64,000 nt of DNA, taken from Bradyrhizobium sp. BR13661 (GTDB lineage Bacteria; Pseudomonadota; Alphaproteobacteria; Rhizobiales; Xanthobacteraceae). Location: assembly GCF_029892425.1 (NCBI RefSeq), contig NZ_JARXWB010000018.1, forward strand, positions 1-64,000. Reading direction: 5' to 3'. Under the pieces are notes generated by a model. It saw only the letters and a list, made by a program, of their open reading frames with translations. It was not told the origin of the DNA and did not search any database. The translations under genes were made by a program, and so were the position numbers. Numbering within the stretch: the stretch's first letter is position 1; each line of letters opens with the position of its first letter. Shown here piece by piece: positions 33,556-41,240 of this stretch.

Positions 33556-34243
33556 TCGTTCCTCCATGGAATTTGATTTCGTTTTCGACCCAGGTTCGCC
33601 ATGCCGCATGCCAATCGGCCATGAGCGATCCCTTGGCGCGGTGGTGATTGCTGAACGCGTTCGCCATCTGGCGGATTTTTGGCTCCTCAAAGGTGCGATC
33701 CGTGGCGTATTCGAGATCCTGCTCGTCAGGCTGCCAACAATCCGGAAGCTGAGCCCGAGCTCGGCTGCGTGTCGGCCGCCTCGCTGGCGCCCTCTCCGAA
33801 CGAAGTGAGGAGAGAGATTCCTTGTCTTCCCTGTCTTCTACTTTGCGTCGCTCCTGCGTCGTTCGTGCGTCGTCATCGCTTTCGCGCGTTGCGTCGCTCG
33901 GCAGACTGATGCGCTGATACTCGTCGTATTTGCAGATGGTTATCACCGTCACGCCTGCGTCGGTATTTGCGTCGATCATCTCTGCCGAAATCAGCACATC
34001 CAGAAATCTACGGACCCGCGAATTGTCCCACCGCCATTTGCTAGCGATGAAGCGGAGCGATCCGGCATACTGCCCGCGAGCGAGCTCAATCGACCTGCCG
34101 ATGATGCGGCGCTTGTGCGGTTTCCATGCCGCCTCCGAAACCAGCCAAAGCCACGCTTCGCGCCGGGAGAACGGCTTGGCATCGGCTAATACATCATGGT
34201 CCCAGATGCCGCGATCAACTACGAAGTAGCCCCGCTCGCTCAC
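33380..34243 (-). CDS. Phage replication-like helix-turn-helix protein
   Basis: A 287-residue protein. The first 110 residues (YFVVDRGIWDHDVLAD, FSRREAWLWLVSEAAW, SLRFIASKWRWDNSRVRRFLDVL, VITICKYDEYQ) are the winged-helix start of a family found in alphaproteobacterial prophages and islands, probably related to DnaD/RepO-type replication initiators. A Glu/Arg-rich linker follows, then DWHAAWRTWVENEIKFH, another trademark. The start overlaps the upstream winged-helix gene by 4 bp. The C-terminal 60 residues overlap the next gene, so a frameshift that lengthened this gene is possible. Confidence 0.72.
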   Translation of the reverse strand: MSERGYFVVDRGIWDHDVLADAKPFSRREAWLWLVSEAAWKPHKRRIIGRSIELARGQYAGSLRFIASKWRWDNSRVRRFLDVLISAEMIDANTDAGVTVITICKYDEYQRISLPSDATRESDDDARTTQERRKVEDREDKESLSSLRSERAPARRPTRSRARAQLPDCWQPDEQDLEYATDRTFEEPKIRQMANAFSNHHRAKGSLMADWHAAWRTWVENEIKFHGGTNGYRTRDLRTAQASGSTPTSSDAILAGMGRLADRITARKLAERQEGTNFAGGDGGERH

Positions 34244-34563
34244 TGCGAGGCCTCCCCAACGTTCACCTTCGCGCGCCAGCGCATCGCTGACATGCCGGAC
34301 TTGTTTCGGCCCCGCTGCTCTGCCGGCTCGATGAGACCGGCGTGGCGCAACTCGGTGACGCGCGGTCGAATGCTCAAGATGGAAGCTCCTAGGTGCTCAG
34401 CAATCGCGTCCGCCGTGTAGGCGGCCGGGTAGTTCGCCCGGATGAAGGCGTGCACCCCGCCGCGCAACGTCTGCGCATGGGGCGCGATGCGATCAGCGGC
34501 AGTTCTGCTCGTCCCGTGGGTCTTGAATCCAGGGCGGTGGGGATAGCGATCGTGATAGCCCAT
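34240..34563 (-). CDS. Small winged-helix DNA-binding protein
   Basis: The ATG at 34563 has GAGG upstream; the long open frame above it (to 34938) does not look like protein. The 107 residues (MGYHDRYPHRPGFKTHGT) contain a winged helix: AYTADAIAEHLGASILSIRPRVTEL followed by GLIEPAEQRGRNKSGM (parts AIAEHLGASILSIRPR and GLIEPAEQRG). Such proteins accompany replication-like genes in phage islands. It is the first of four overlapping minus-strand genes. Confidence 0.68.
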   Translation of the reverse strand: MGYHDRYPHRPGFKTHGTSRTAADRIAPHAQTLRGGVHAFIRANYPAAYTADAIAEHLGASILSIRPRVTELRHAGLIEPAEQRGRNKSGMSAMRWRAKVNVGEASQ

Positions 34564-34793
34564 TACCGCACCTCGCTTCCGACGCCAGCGACGCGCAATG
34601 AAGCGACCGCCTATCGTGCTCGGACGCGGACGGACGACGATACTAGAATCAAATGGGAGAGGATTGCGAACGCGTTGCGCCCGTAAGGCGCCTTTGGTAT
34701 CGATGCTCACTCTGAAAACTCCACTGAAGCCCGGTGTGCGCGATCGTTCCGTCAAAGACACGGATCGTGCCGCCGGGTTTTTGATTAGGTTGG

Positions 34794-35126
34794 TTAGGCG
34801 GCAGGCGGCAGCGCTTGCAGCCACGCTTCTGCGTCGCTGCGGAGGATGAGCGTCTTGGCTCCGATTTTGCGCGGCACGATCCGGCCCGCCTTGATCTCGG
34901 CGTACAGCTTCGTTCGACCGATGCGGGCCCAGTCGCAAAACTCAGAGACGGTCATCGCGCCGCTGCCTGTCACGGCGCTCGCTGCGTTTTCATCCATATG
35001 CAGGCGCGGACCATAAGGCCGATGCGACATTACAATATGGCTCGTACTAGCTTGAAGCCGCGTTGTTCGGGCTCGTTCTTTTGATTGCGCTGCGAGTTCC
35101 TCGGAGCGCTTCAGGCTTTTGCCCAT
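34794..35126 (-). CDS. Excisionase-like (AlpA/MerR-type) helix-turn-helix protein
   Basis: The ATG at 35126 has GGAGG with a 5-base gap, so about 110 residues. The last 60 residues form a helix-turn-helix_17 domain: MTVSEFCDWARIGRTKLYAEI then GRIVPRKIGAKTLILRSDAEAWLQ (cores EFCDWARIGRTKLY and LRSDAEAWL). Such proteins act as excisionases or regulators next to integrases. The N-terminal 45 residues are polar and variable. Three terminator hairpins lie between it and the integrase. Confidence 0.78.
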   Translation of the reverse strand: MGKSLKRSEELAAQSKERARTTRLQASTSHIVMSHRPYGPRLHMDENAASAVTGSGAMTVSEFCDWARIGRTKLYAEIKAGRIVPRKIGAKTLILRSDAEAWLQALPPAA

Positions 35127-35139
35127 CAGGGCCTCCAAT

Positions 35140-35172
35140 AAAAAAACCCGCGCGGCGGGATTGCCGGCGGGC
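35140..35172 (-). terminator. Terminator-like hairpin, third in the integrase-excisionase gap
   Basis: On the minus strand the sequence reads AGCCCGCCGGCAATCCCGCC followed by GCGCGGG and seven T. CCCGC pairs with GCGGG and an inner CGG with CCG. It lies 14 bp upstream of the excisionase-like start, so if it works it would block read-through from the integrase. Confidence 0.55.
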
Positions 35173-35240
35173 TCAGGTCGGTTCAGTTGGACGAAACGCC
35201 CGGTAGGGCGGCGTTGACGTCCGAGTTCAGGTCGGTTCAG

Positions 35241-35273
35241 AAAAAAAGCCCGCGCGGTTGTTGCCGCCGGGCT
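35241..35273 (-). terminator. Strong Rho-independent terminator, second in the gap
   Basis: On the minus strand AGCCCG-GCGG pairs with CCGC-G-CGGGCT around a CAACAA loop, followed by seven T. It is a near-perfect intrinsic terminator. Confidence 0.72.
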
Positions 35274-35307
35274 GGTTCGTCTCAGCTTAAGGGTTGCTGG
35301 CCAAATA

Positions 35308-35332
35308 GAAAACGCCCGCGTAGGGCGGGCGT
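35308..35332 (-). terminator. Rho-independent terminator, first after the integrase
   Basis: On the minus strand CGCCCGC-CCTAC-GCGGGCG is a perfect 7-bp stem, followed by TTTT. It lies about 310 bp past the integrase stop and inside a possible 29-codon frame. Confidence 0.62.
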
Positions 35333-35640
35333 GATTTCAAACGTATTACCGGACACTTGAAGATTCGTCATTAATATTCTTCGTGAGAACACCTGTAAAC
35401 AGCCGCGGCGCCTACGGAAATGCTTTATCCACAGAGACTCCGAAAAGTCGCTGCACTCCGAATCTCTCCGTGCGCCAACGGCACCGCGCGCGCCCCCCTG
35501 CCGCATGCATGAGCGGGCTCGGAGAGCTCGCCGGTCTATTTCGGCCGGAGGCGACCGACTCCCTCGTCAGCACCACCCGATTTTGCGCGTTCATTATGGA
35601 TGTAAGTGAACGCCGGCGGTTGCTCGGCGAACAGCGACGT

Positions 35641-36888
35641 TCAGGCGGCAATCTCTTTGAGCTTTGCCACCCGCCCTCCCTCGCGCAGCACGTCGAGATA
35701 GTCCGCCCACCACGTCATGAGCTTCACGCGCTCATCCCAAAAATCACTGCGCTGGTAGGCTCGACGCACTGCATTCGGCTCGATGTGCGCAAGTGCCGCC
35801 TCAATGGCGTCGACACTCCACTTTCCGCTCGCGTTGGCCAACGTGGAGAATGTCGAGCGGAAGCCATGCGCAGTAGCTTCCTCTTGCGAGAAGCCGATGC
35901 GCCGAAGCGCGCCGTTCATGGTGTTCTCACTGATCGGCCGCTTCACACTGCGGAGGCCCGGGAACACCAGTCCCGCAGCGCCGTGCCCCGTGATCGGGTG
36001 CAACGCTTTGAGGACGTTGACCGCTTGCACCGGCAGAGGAATGCGGTGAGGGCGGCGCATCTTCATACGCTCGGCGGGGATTTCCCAGGCCTGCCCATCA
36101 AGATCAAACTCACTCCAGCTCGCCTGCCGCAGTTCGCCAGGGCGACAAGCAAGCAACGCCATGAGTTGCAGCGCAGCTTTCGTTGTTGGCTGCCCCATGA
36201 AACCATCGATCGCTCTCAAGAGCGCTCCGAACTCCGCCGGATCGGTGACGGCGGCACGGTGTTGGGGCTTCGGTGACGCGATCGCACCGCGCAGCGCTAG
36301 GGTTGGGTCGATTTCTGCGCGAGCCGTGGCAATAGCATAGCGGAACACCGAGCCGATCACGGCGCGCAGACGCTTGGCCGTCTCGAGCTTGTCAGCTGCT
36401 TCTAAGGGACGAAGGACGCGGAGGACCTCGCCGGCTGAAATCTCAGAGACCGGGAGCGGCCCCAGGTTTACTTTGGCGAGCCCGAGCAGCCATTCCAACT
36501 TCCCAGCCGTCGCGTCTGCTACGCCCTCTCGCTTTTTCTTGGCGATCAACTCATCCGCGATCAGCGCAAACGTATTGGCGTGCGCTTCTGCTTGAGCTGC
36601 CTTCATTTGACGCTTTCGAGTGGCCGGGTCGACGCCATCTCGGAGCAGCCCCGCGGCCTCATCCCTGCGTCGCCTCGCTGCCTCGAGCGGCACTCCCGCC
36701 GGATCCTTCCCGTAGGACCCGATCGCTAGCCGCTTGCGCTTGCCTCCAAACCGATAGGCGTAGTTCCAGAGCTTGCCCCCCTTGGGGGTGACCCACAATT
36801 GCAGCCCGCCACCGTCGGACAATATCTCCAGCCGCTCGCCCGGTTTCGCGTTCTTGATGGCTTTGTCCGTAAGCTTGCCGCCAACCAT
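35641..36888 (-). CDS. P4-type tyrosine site-specific integrase
   Basis: About 415 residues from the ATG at 36888 (GGGAGCGAGGAC upstream; an in-frame start at 36933 is possible). The N-terminal DUF4102-type arm-binding domain reads KLTDKAIKNAKPGERLEILSDGGG in part, with WNYAYRFGGKRKRLAIGSYG. The catalytic residues are in order: Arg in ACRPGELR, Lys in MKMRRPHR, HxxR in HGFRSTF, His in AHIEPNAV and Tyr in RRAYQRS. P4-like integrases insert at tRNA 3' ends; tRNA-Thr lies 188 bp upstream. It drives integration and excision of the island. Confidence 0.93.
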   Translation of the reverse strand: MVGGKLTDKAIKNAKPGERLEILSDGGGLQLWVTPKGGKLWNYAYRFGGKRKRLAIGSYGKDPAGVPLEAARRRRDEAAGLLRDGVDPATRKRQMKAAQAEAHANTFALIADELIAKKKREGVADATAGKLEWLLGLAKVNLGPLPVSEISAGEVLRVLRPLEAADKLETAKRLRAVIGSVFRYAIATARAEIDPTLALRGAIASPKPQHRAAVTDPAEFGALLRAIDGFMGQPTTKAALQLMALLACRPGELRQASWSEFDLDGQAWEIPAERMKMRRPHRIPLPVQAVNVLKALHPITGHGAAGLVFPGLRSVKRPISENTMNGALRRIGFSQEEATAHGFRSTFSTLANASGKWSVDAIEAALAHIEPNAVRRAYQRSDFWDERVKLMTWWADYLDVLREGGRVAKLKEIAA

Positions 36889-37076
36889 GTCCTCGCTCCC
36901 GAAGTGTGGTCCTTTTGGAATCGCCCGTTGCATCGAGCACCACCAAAAGAACCACTGTTTTCGCGACTGTCAACGAACCAGGATGAACGCGAGCGAGCGA
37001 CACGTTTCAAAAGAGCACTGATTTCAGTGCCTTGAGCCTTGAAAACGAACGGTGGAGAATGGCTGCGAATAGGAGG

Positions 37077-37152
37077 TGGTGCCGCAAGAGGGATTCGAAC
37101 CCCCGACCCCGTCATTACGAATGACGTGCTCTACCGACTGAGCTATTGCGGC
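37077..37152 (-). tRNA. tRNA-Thr(CGT)
   Basis: On the minus strand: acceptor GCCGCAA/TTGCGGC, D-arm GCTC/GAGC, anticodon stem CGTCA/TGACG with loop TTCGTAA (anticodon CGT), T-arm GGGGG-TTCGAAT-CCCTC, encoded CCA. It is intact. Its 3' half is the attachment site used by the island integrase. Confidence 0.97.
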
Positions 37153-37251
37153 GAACCCTGCCGGGGCCCGGACGAGGCCGGCCCCGATACGCGCGCTTCT
37201 GATATCGGGCATGGCCCGAATTGGCAAGACAAGCGGGGGGCGAAATGCGCC

Positions 37252-39009
37252 TCACGCGCCCCAGCGGGACCAGAATCCGCGCCAGCCGCCGGCCTGGGCC
37301 TTTGCATGGTCCCTGGGCGTGCCGATTTGTTCCGTAAATTCATCGCTCGGACCATCGTCATCGATGCCGGGATCGTCGGGCGCGCGGACGATCGGGATGA
37401 CGGCCTGGATAGGTGTCTGCGCCGCTTTGCCGAGGTCGGCGCGCGTCCGGAACACTGGAGTTGCCGCCACCGGCGATGATTCGGCAACTTCAGGAGCCGG
37501 CATGACTGGCTCCGCGGGCGCTGCAACCGGCTCTTCCCTGGCCACCGGAGGTGCGTTGTCCTGCGCGGCCGGAGCGGGTGCCGGTGTCGGTGTTGGCGCG
37601 ATCCCGACCGGTTCCACCGGCGCTTGGCTTTCCACCGTCACCCGTTTTTGAGGTGGTGCGGCGAGCATGGCCTCCTCGAAGGCCGAGGACTCGATCGTCG
37701 TGCCCTTGTCCGAAGGCAGGCTCGCCACCGGCGTCTGCCACTGGAAGGCATCGAGCCGGCCGGTGACCGGTGAGACCGGATGCCAGTGATCGCTGACATA
37801 GCCATCCGCGGTCCAGGCGGGATCATGACGGGCACGCACCGCCCGCAAGGTCCATGCGCGGGCGCGGCCGCCATCGCCATGCTCGGTGCGCTCGAGCTCG
37901 GCCATCAGCAGCGCCACGCGCTGGGTCGGATCGTTGACATAAGGCGACAGCACCTCGCGCGCGCGGGCGAATTCGGAGGCATCGATCGCGGCGCGCGCGA
38001 TTGCGAGCTGGCCCTCGACATGGCCGGCCTTGTCCGCGGGCGTTTTCGCCGCGAGCGTCTCGACCCGCTGCAGGCGCTGCCGCGCGGAATCGCCGAGCTT
38101 CACATGCGCGTAGGCATCGGCAAGATCGGGATGTGGATTGGCGAGCCACGCGGCTTCGACCAGCTTCATGGCGCGACGCACCTGATGCGCCTCGCTCTCG
38201 AATTTCGCGGCGAGCACGGCGGCCGGCACCAGCGTCGGTGCGAGCTTGACGGCTTCCATCACGCTTTCGCGCGCGACGTCGCGGTCCATGGTCTCCAGCT
38301 CCAGCGCGCGCGCCGCGAGCAGCACGCCGCGCTGGCGGCGATAGGCGGGCTTGTCGATCAGGCCGGCGGACAGATTCGAATCGAGGATCGCGAGCGCGCC
38401 GCTCCAGTCGCCGCGCGCACAGCGGAAGCCGAGCACCGCATGCGAGGCCCAGGTCGAGGACGGCGACAGCTTGATCGCTTCCTCCGCGATCATGACGGCA
38501 CCGACGGCATCGTCGGCGCGCTGCGCCTCGATGAACAGGCCGCGCAGGCCGAGCAGCCGCGTATCCTCGCGCTCGGCCATGGCGCGGAAAGCGCGCTGCG
38601 CCTCGTCGCGATTGCCGTCGAGCTGGGCCGATTGCGCATGCAGCAGCAGCGCGAGCGGATCATCCGGCGCGTGACGCCGCGCCGCTTCGGCATGCCGGCG
38701 GGCAAGCCCGGTATCGCCATGACCGATCGCGAGCAGGCCATGGGTGATGGCGTGGCGCCCGCGCGCGCGGCGCTTCTCATGACGGCGGCGGCGTATCCGG
38801 CCCGGCATGCGCCAGATCATCGTCAGAATGCTCCAGAGCAAAACCACCGCGACGGCGAATATGCCGAGGCAGAGCACGAACACCGGAATGCTCGGTGAGG
38901 CCCGGAGACCGCCCCAGGTCAGCACGACATTGCCGGGCTGGTCGGCAACCCAGGCCGCGCCTGCACCTGCAAGCGCAATCAGAACAAGGAAGAGGACAAT
39001 GCGAAGCAT
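37252..39009 (-). CDS. hemY: HemY-like membrane protein of heme biosynthesis
   Basis: A 585-residue protein with two N-terminal membrane segments (LRIVLFLVLIALAGAGAAW and VFVLCLGIFAVAVVLLWSI) and a TPR-type helical domain (about 90-400: GHGDTGLARRHAEAARRHAPDDP in part, ALLLHAQSAQLDGN). The last 150 residues are Pro/Ala/Val-rich and disordered-looking. This matches the alphaproteobacterial HemY N-terminal family (not protoporphyrinogen oxidase of the same name). Its exact role in heme synthesis is unclear. It is the last gene in the hemD / mitofilin-like / hemY operon. Confidence 0.87.
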   Translation of the reverse strand: MLRIVLFLVLIALAGAGAAWVADQPGNVVLTWGGLRASPSIPVFVLCLGIFAVAVVLLWSILTMIWRMPGRIRRRRHEKRRARGRHAITHGLLAIGHGDTGLARRHAEAARRHAPDDPLALLLHAQSAQLDGNRDEAQRAFRAMAEREDTRLLGLRGLFIEAQRADDAVGAVMIAEEAIKLSPSSTWASHAVLGFRCARGDWSGALAILDSNLSAGLIDKPAYRRQRGVLLAARALELETMDRDVARESVMEAVKLAPTLVPAAVLAAKFESEAHQVRRAMKLVEAAWLANPHPDLADAYAHVKLGDSARQRLQRVETLAAKTPADKAGHVEGQLAIARAAIDASEFARAREVLSPYVNDPTQRVALLMAELERTEHGDGGRARAWTLRAVRARHDPAWTADGYVSDHWHPVSPVTGRLDAFQWQTPVASLPSDKGTTIESSAFEEAMLAAPPQKRVTVESQAPVEPVGIAPTPTPAPAPAAQDNAPPVAREEPVAAPAEPVMPAPEVAESSPVAATPVFRTRADLGKAAQTPIQAVIPIVRAPDDPGIDDDGPSDEFTEQIGTPRDHAKAQAGGWRGFWSRWGA

Positions 39010-39044
39010 GACTATCCCTATACGCGCGGATTGTTGCGCGAATC

Positions 39045-40295
39045 TTATTGAGCAGGCTTGGTGAGACCAGCCAGAGCGTCGTCGGCGAATTTGCGGGAGG
39101 CGTCGAGCGCGGCATCGCGTGCATCGGCCTTGTCCAGCCAGGCCTGCGCGGGCGCACGATCGGCATCCGACAGCGTCTTCAGCTCGCGGCGCGCCTCGGC
39201 GAAGTCGTTGCGCAGCGCCGCGGCGGTGACCCGCGCGACGATAGCGCCGCGGTCGTTGCCGACCCCGTCGGTACGCTCGATGCGAACGAGCTTCGATGCA
39301 CCCGCCTGAAGACGCTCGACGATGCCGGCATTACTGCTCGGTGCTTCCGGCGGCGGCGACAGCTTCGGCACGATGTTGAGGAGCTCGCGGGTCAGCATAA
39401 CCGGCGTCGGAACGCCCGTGGAGGCAAAACCCTCGAGCGGCTTGAGCATCTCCGGCTTGGCGGCGAACGCCCGCGCAGCAGTGAGCTGCGCCCCATAGGG
39501 ATCGTTATGACGAACGGCGACGTCGAGCAGGGTCGCGGCAACGACATAGCGCAACGGCTTGTCGTCCATCGCCCTCGCGTCGGCGATCTTCTCTCCCTGC
39601 TGCGCGAGCTCGGCGCGGGCGGTCGTGCTGGCGCGCTCGAGCTGGGCGATGCGCTCGTCGAGGGCGGCGAGACCAGGTGACGCCGAAGCGTCGCGCGGCG
39701 CGGATTTCGCGTCGTTCAATGCGCTCGCGGTCTTGTCGGACTGTGCGCGCAAACTGGCGATGTCGCTGCGCAAGGTGCCGACCGATTTTTCCAGCGCGTC
39801 CAGCCGTGCTGTCATTGCCGGATCGGCCGTGGGCTTGCCCGCCTTGGCTTCGACTGCAGCCACACGACCGCTCAGCGCATCGACCGTCGCGCTGGTCACT
39901 TGCGGCGTGGCGGGCGGCGCCTGCACCGCGGGCCAACCCAGCGCCCAGCCGACTGCAATCACGAGCGCGGCTGCGACGGCGCCTGAGAATGGCGCGATCA
40001 CCCAGGGAGAAATGGCGTTCGAGGCTGCGGCGGCCTGTGGCTCGCGCTCCGGCTCCGCCTTGGCCGTCTCGACCTTGGCGTCTTCGGCACCTGATTGGGC
40101 GAAATTCGCCTGCTCGGTGTTCGCCCGCTCCGCCGACGGCTGCGCGCCTGGCTCACCGGCGACATCCTTCGGCTGGATGGAGACTTCGGTCGCCTCGAGG
40201 TCGATGGTGGGCGGGGTGCGCTTGGCGCGGCCGGACTCGGGGGGCATTTCAGCGTCTTCAGGCTTGCCTGCGTCTTCAGGCTTGAAGTCGGCCAT
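39045..40295 (-). CDS. Mitofilin/HemX-like membrane protein (COG4223)
   Basis: A 416-residue protein with an acidic, Pro/Ala/Glu-rich N-terminus, one membrane segment near residue 105-125 (ISPWVIAPFSGAVAAALVIAVGWAL in part), a long coiled coil (VDALSGRVAAVEAK ... LASLRAQSDKTASAL ... AALDERIAQLERAS) and a C-terminal helical domain (ARVTAAALRNDFAEARRELKTL, AQAWLDKADARDAAL). This layout and its place between hemD and hemY match the alphaproteobacterial homologue of mitochondrial Mic60/mitofilin. It may shape intracytoplasmic membrane; this is established in other alphaproteobacteria and inferred here. Confidence 0.82.
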   Translation of the reverse strand: MADFKPEDAGKPEDAEMPPESGRAKRTPPTIDLEATEVSIQPKDVAGEPGAQPSAERANTEQANFAQSGAEDAKVETAKAEPEREPQAAAASNAISPWVIAPFSGAVAAALVIAVGWALGWPAVQAPPATPQVTSATVDALSGRVAAVEAKAGKPTADPAMTARLDALEKSVGTLRSDIASLRAQSDKTASALNDAKSAPRDASASPGLAALDERIAQLERASTTARAELAQQGEKIADARAMDDKPLRYVVAATLLDVAVRHNDPYGAQLTAARAFAAKPEMLKPLEGFASTGVPTPVMLTRELLNIVPKLSPPPEAPSSNAGIVERLQAGASKLVRIERTDGVGNDRGAIVARVTAAALRNDFAEARRELKTLSDADRAPAQAWLDKADARDAALDASRKFADDALAGLTKPAQ

Positions 40296-40360
40296 CGTGA
40301 CGGTTCCTCACACTTGCATACCAGAGACGAGCCCGATTGCGTCGGATTCGGCCCGTCCTC

Positions 40361-41107
40361 TTACGCCAAACGGGTCCGCAAAGCACGCTCCAAGGCGTCG
40401 AACAGGGCATTTTCGTCCGGGGTCGCGGCCACCAGGACCTGCGACGCGCCGGCATCGCGCAGCACGCTGGCGACCGTCTCGGACAGGCAGCATTGCGGGA
40501 TAGCCAGCGCCGAGATCTCGACGCCTTCGTCCCGGGCCGCATCCAGGAAGGCGCGCGCGCTGCGGCGGGAGTAATGCAGCACCGCCTCGATGCCATGGGC
40601 GGCAAAGCCTTCGCAGACATCGCGCGGGAGAATCTTGACCGGGGCCATGCGATAGGTCGTCTGCGTGACCACGCTGAACCCTTCGGCGCCGAGCTCGCCA
40701 CCGAGATCCCGGGACAGATCCGCACCCGCAAGATAAAGCAGCGTACTTTTTTTCTTCAGCACCTTGTCACGTGCGCTCTGCATCACCTTGTCGCGCAGGG
40801 ATGCGGCATCGCCACCTGCAACGATGACGTCCGCGAAGCCGACCTCGCGCGCCACGGAAGCCGTGTGCTCGCCGACCGCGAACAGTGGCAGCTCGAACAG
40901 GCCGGGATGGCGCAATTGCGGCGCAACGGCGCGGATCGCATTGGCCGAAGTAACGATGAGCGCGCCGTAGTCCGCCTCGCTCTCGTCATGGAAAGCAACC
41001 GGCTCGAACTTGAGCACCGGCGCGAGCAGCACCGCATGACCCCGCGCGCGCAGATTTTCCGCCGTCGCCTCGTTGTCCGGATGCGGCCGTGTGACAAGAA
41101 TGGACAT
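40361..41107 (-). CDS. hemD: Uroporphyrinogen-III synthase
   Basis: A 248-residue protein of the HemD fold, which closes hydroxymethylbilane to uroporphyrinogen III. It begins MSILVTRPHPDNEATAENL, the usual start, and shows the weakly conserved ALIVTSANAIRAV and AVLHYSRRSARAFL motifs plus LPQC-like SALAIPQCCLSETVA. HemD is poorly conserved, so family assignment rests on these blocks and the operon with the mitofilin-like and HemY genes. It is divergent from tsaD across 133 bp. Confidence 0.9.
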   Translation of the reverse strand: MSILVTRPHPDNEATAENLRARGHAVLLAPVLKFEPVAFHDESEADYGALIVTSANAIRAVAPQLRHPGLFELPLFAVGEHTASVAREVGFADVIVAGGDAASLRDKVMQSARDKVLKKKSTLLYLAGADLSRDLGGELGAEGFSVVTQTTYRMAPVKILPRDVCEGFAAHGIEAVLHYSRRSARAFLDAARDEGVEISALAIPQCCLSETVASVLRDAGASQVLVAATPDENALFDALERALRTRLA

Positions 41108-41240
41108 CGCTTGTGTTCCCGGACCACGAGGCGGTGATGCATTCGCGAGGGACGACGGCCGGTGGCGATTGCATAAGCCAACCCTGGAATGCTACCGCGT
41201 AACCAGAACTCTGCTTTACGGATGAGCGCAAGGGCACAGA

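Larger units (their letters stand above)
35127..35640. other. Gene-poor stretch with tandem hairpins and a 14-bp direct repeat
   Basis: Between the integrase and the excisionase-like gene there is no clear protein-coding gene. It contains three hairpins with T-tracts on the minus strand (listed separately), TCAGGTCGGTTCAG twice (35173-35186 and 35227-35240), and a possible 29-codon reading frame on the minus strand (35282-35371) that runs through one hairpin. The remainder, 35372-35640, shows nothing recognisable. Confidence 0.6.
21872..37092. mobile_element. tRNA-Thr-associated genomic island of about 15 kb
   Basis: Bounds are the degenerate tRNA-Thr 3' copy at 21872-21886 and the matching part of the intact tRNA-Thr at 37077-37092. 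The contents differ from the flanks: a P4-type integrase beside the tRNA, an excisionase-like HTH protein, phage/ICE-like overlapping genes, several orphan secreted proteins, and a cargo of HNH-, HEPN- and NACHT-nuclease-like genes. Base composition appears more AT-rich by eye, though I did not compute it. No conjugation or capsid genes are seen, so it is not self-transmissible as far as this window shows. Confidence 0.75.

Noticed and set aside
34564..34938. N-terminal extension of the winged-helix gene at 34240
   Set aside because: The extension is Arg-rich, without pattern, and an ATG with a GAGG site exists at 34563.
37039..37479. Plus-strand frame across tRNA-Thr giving ARGIRTPDPVITND-like peptide
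   Set aside because: False translation of the antisense of tRNA-Thr and of hemY.
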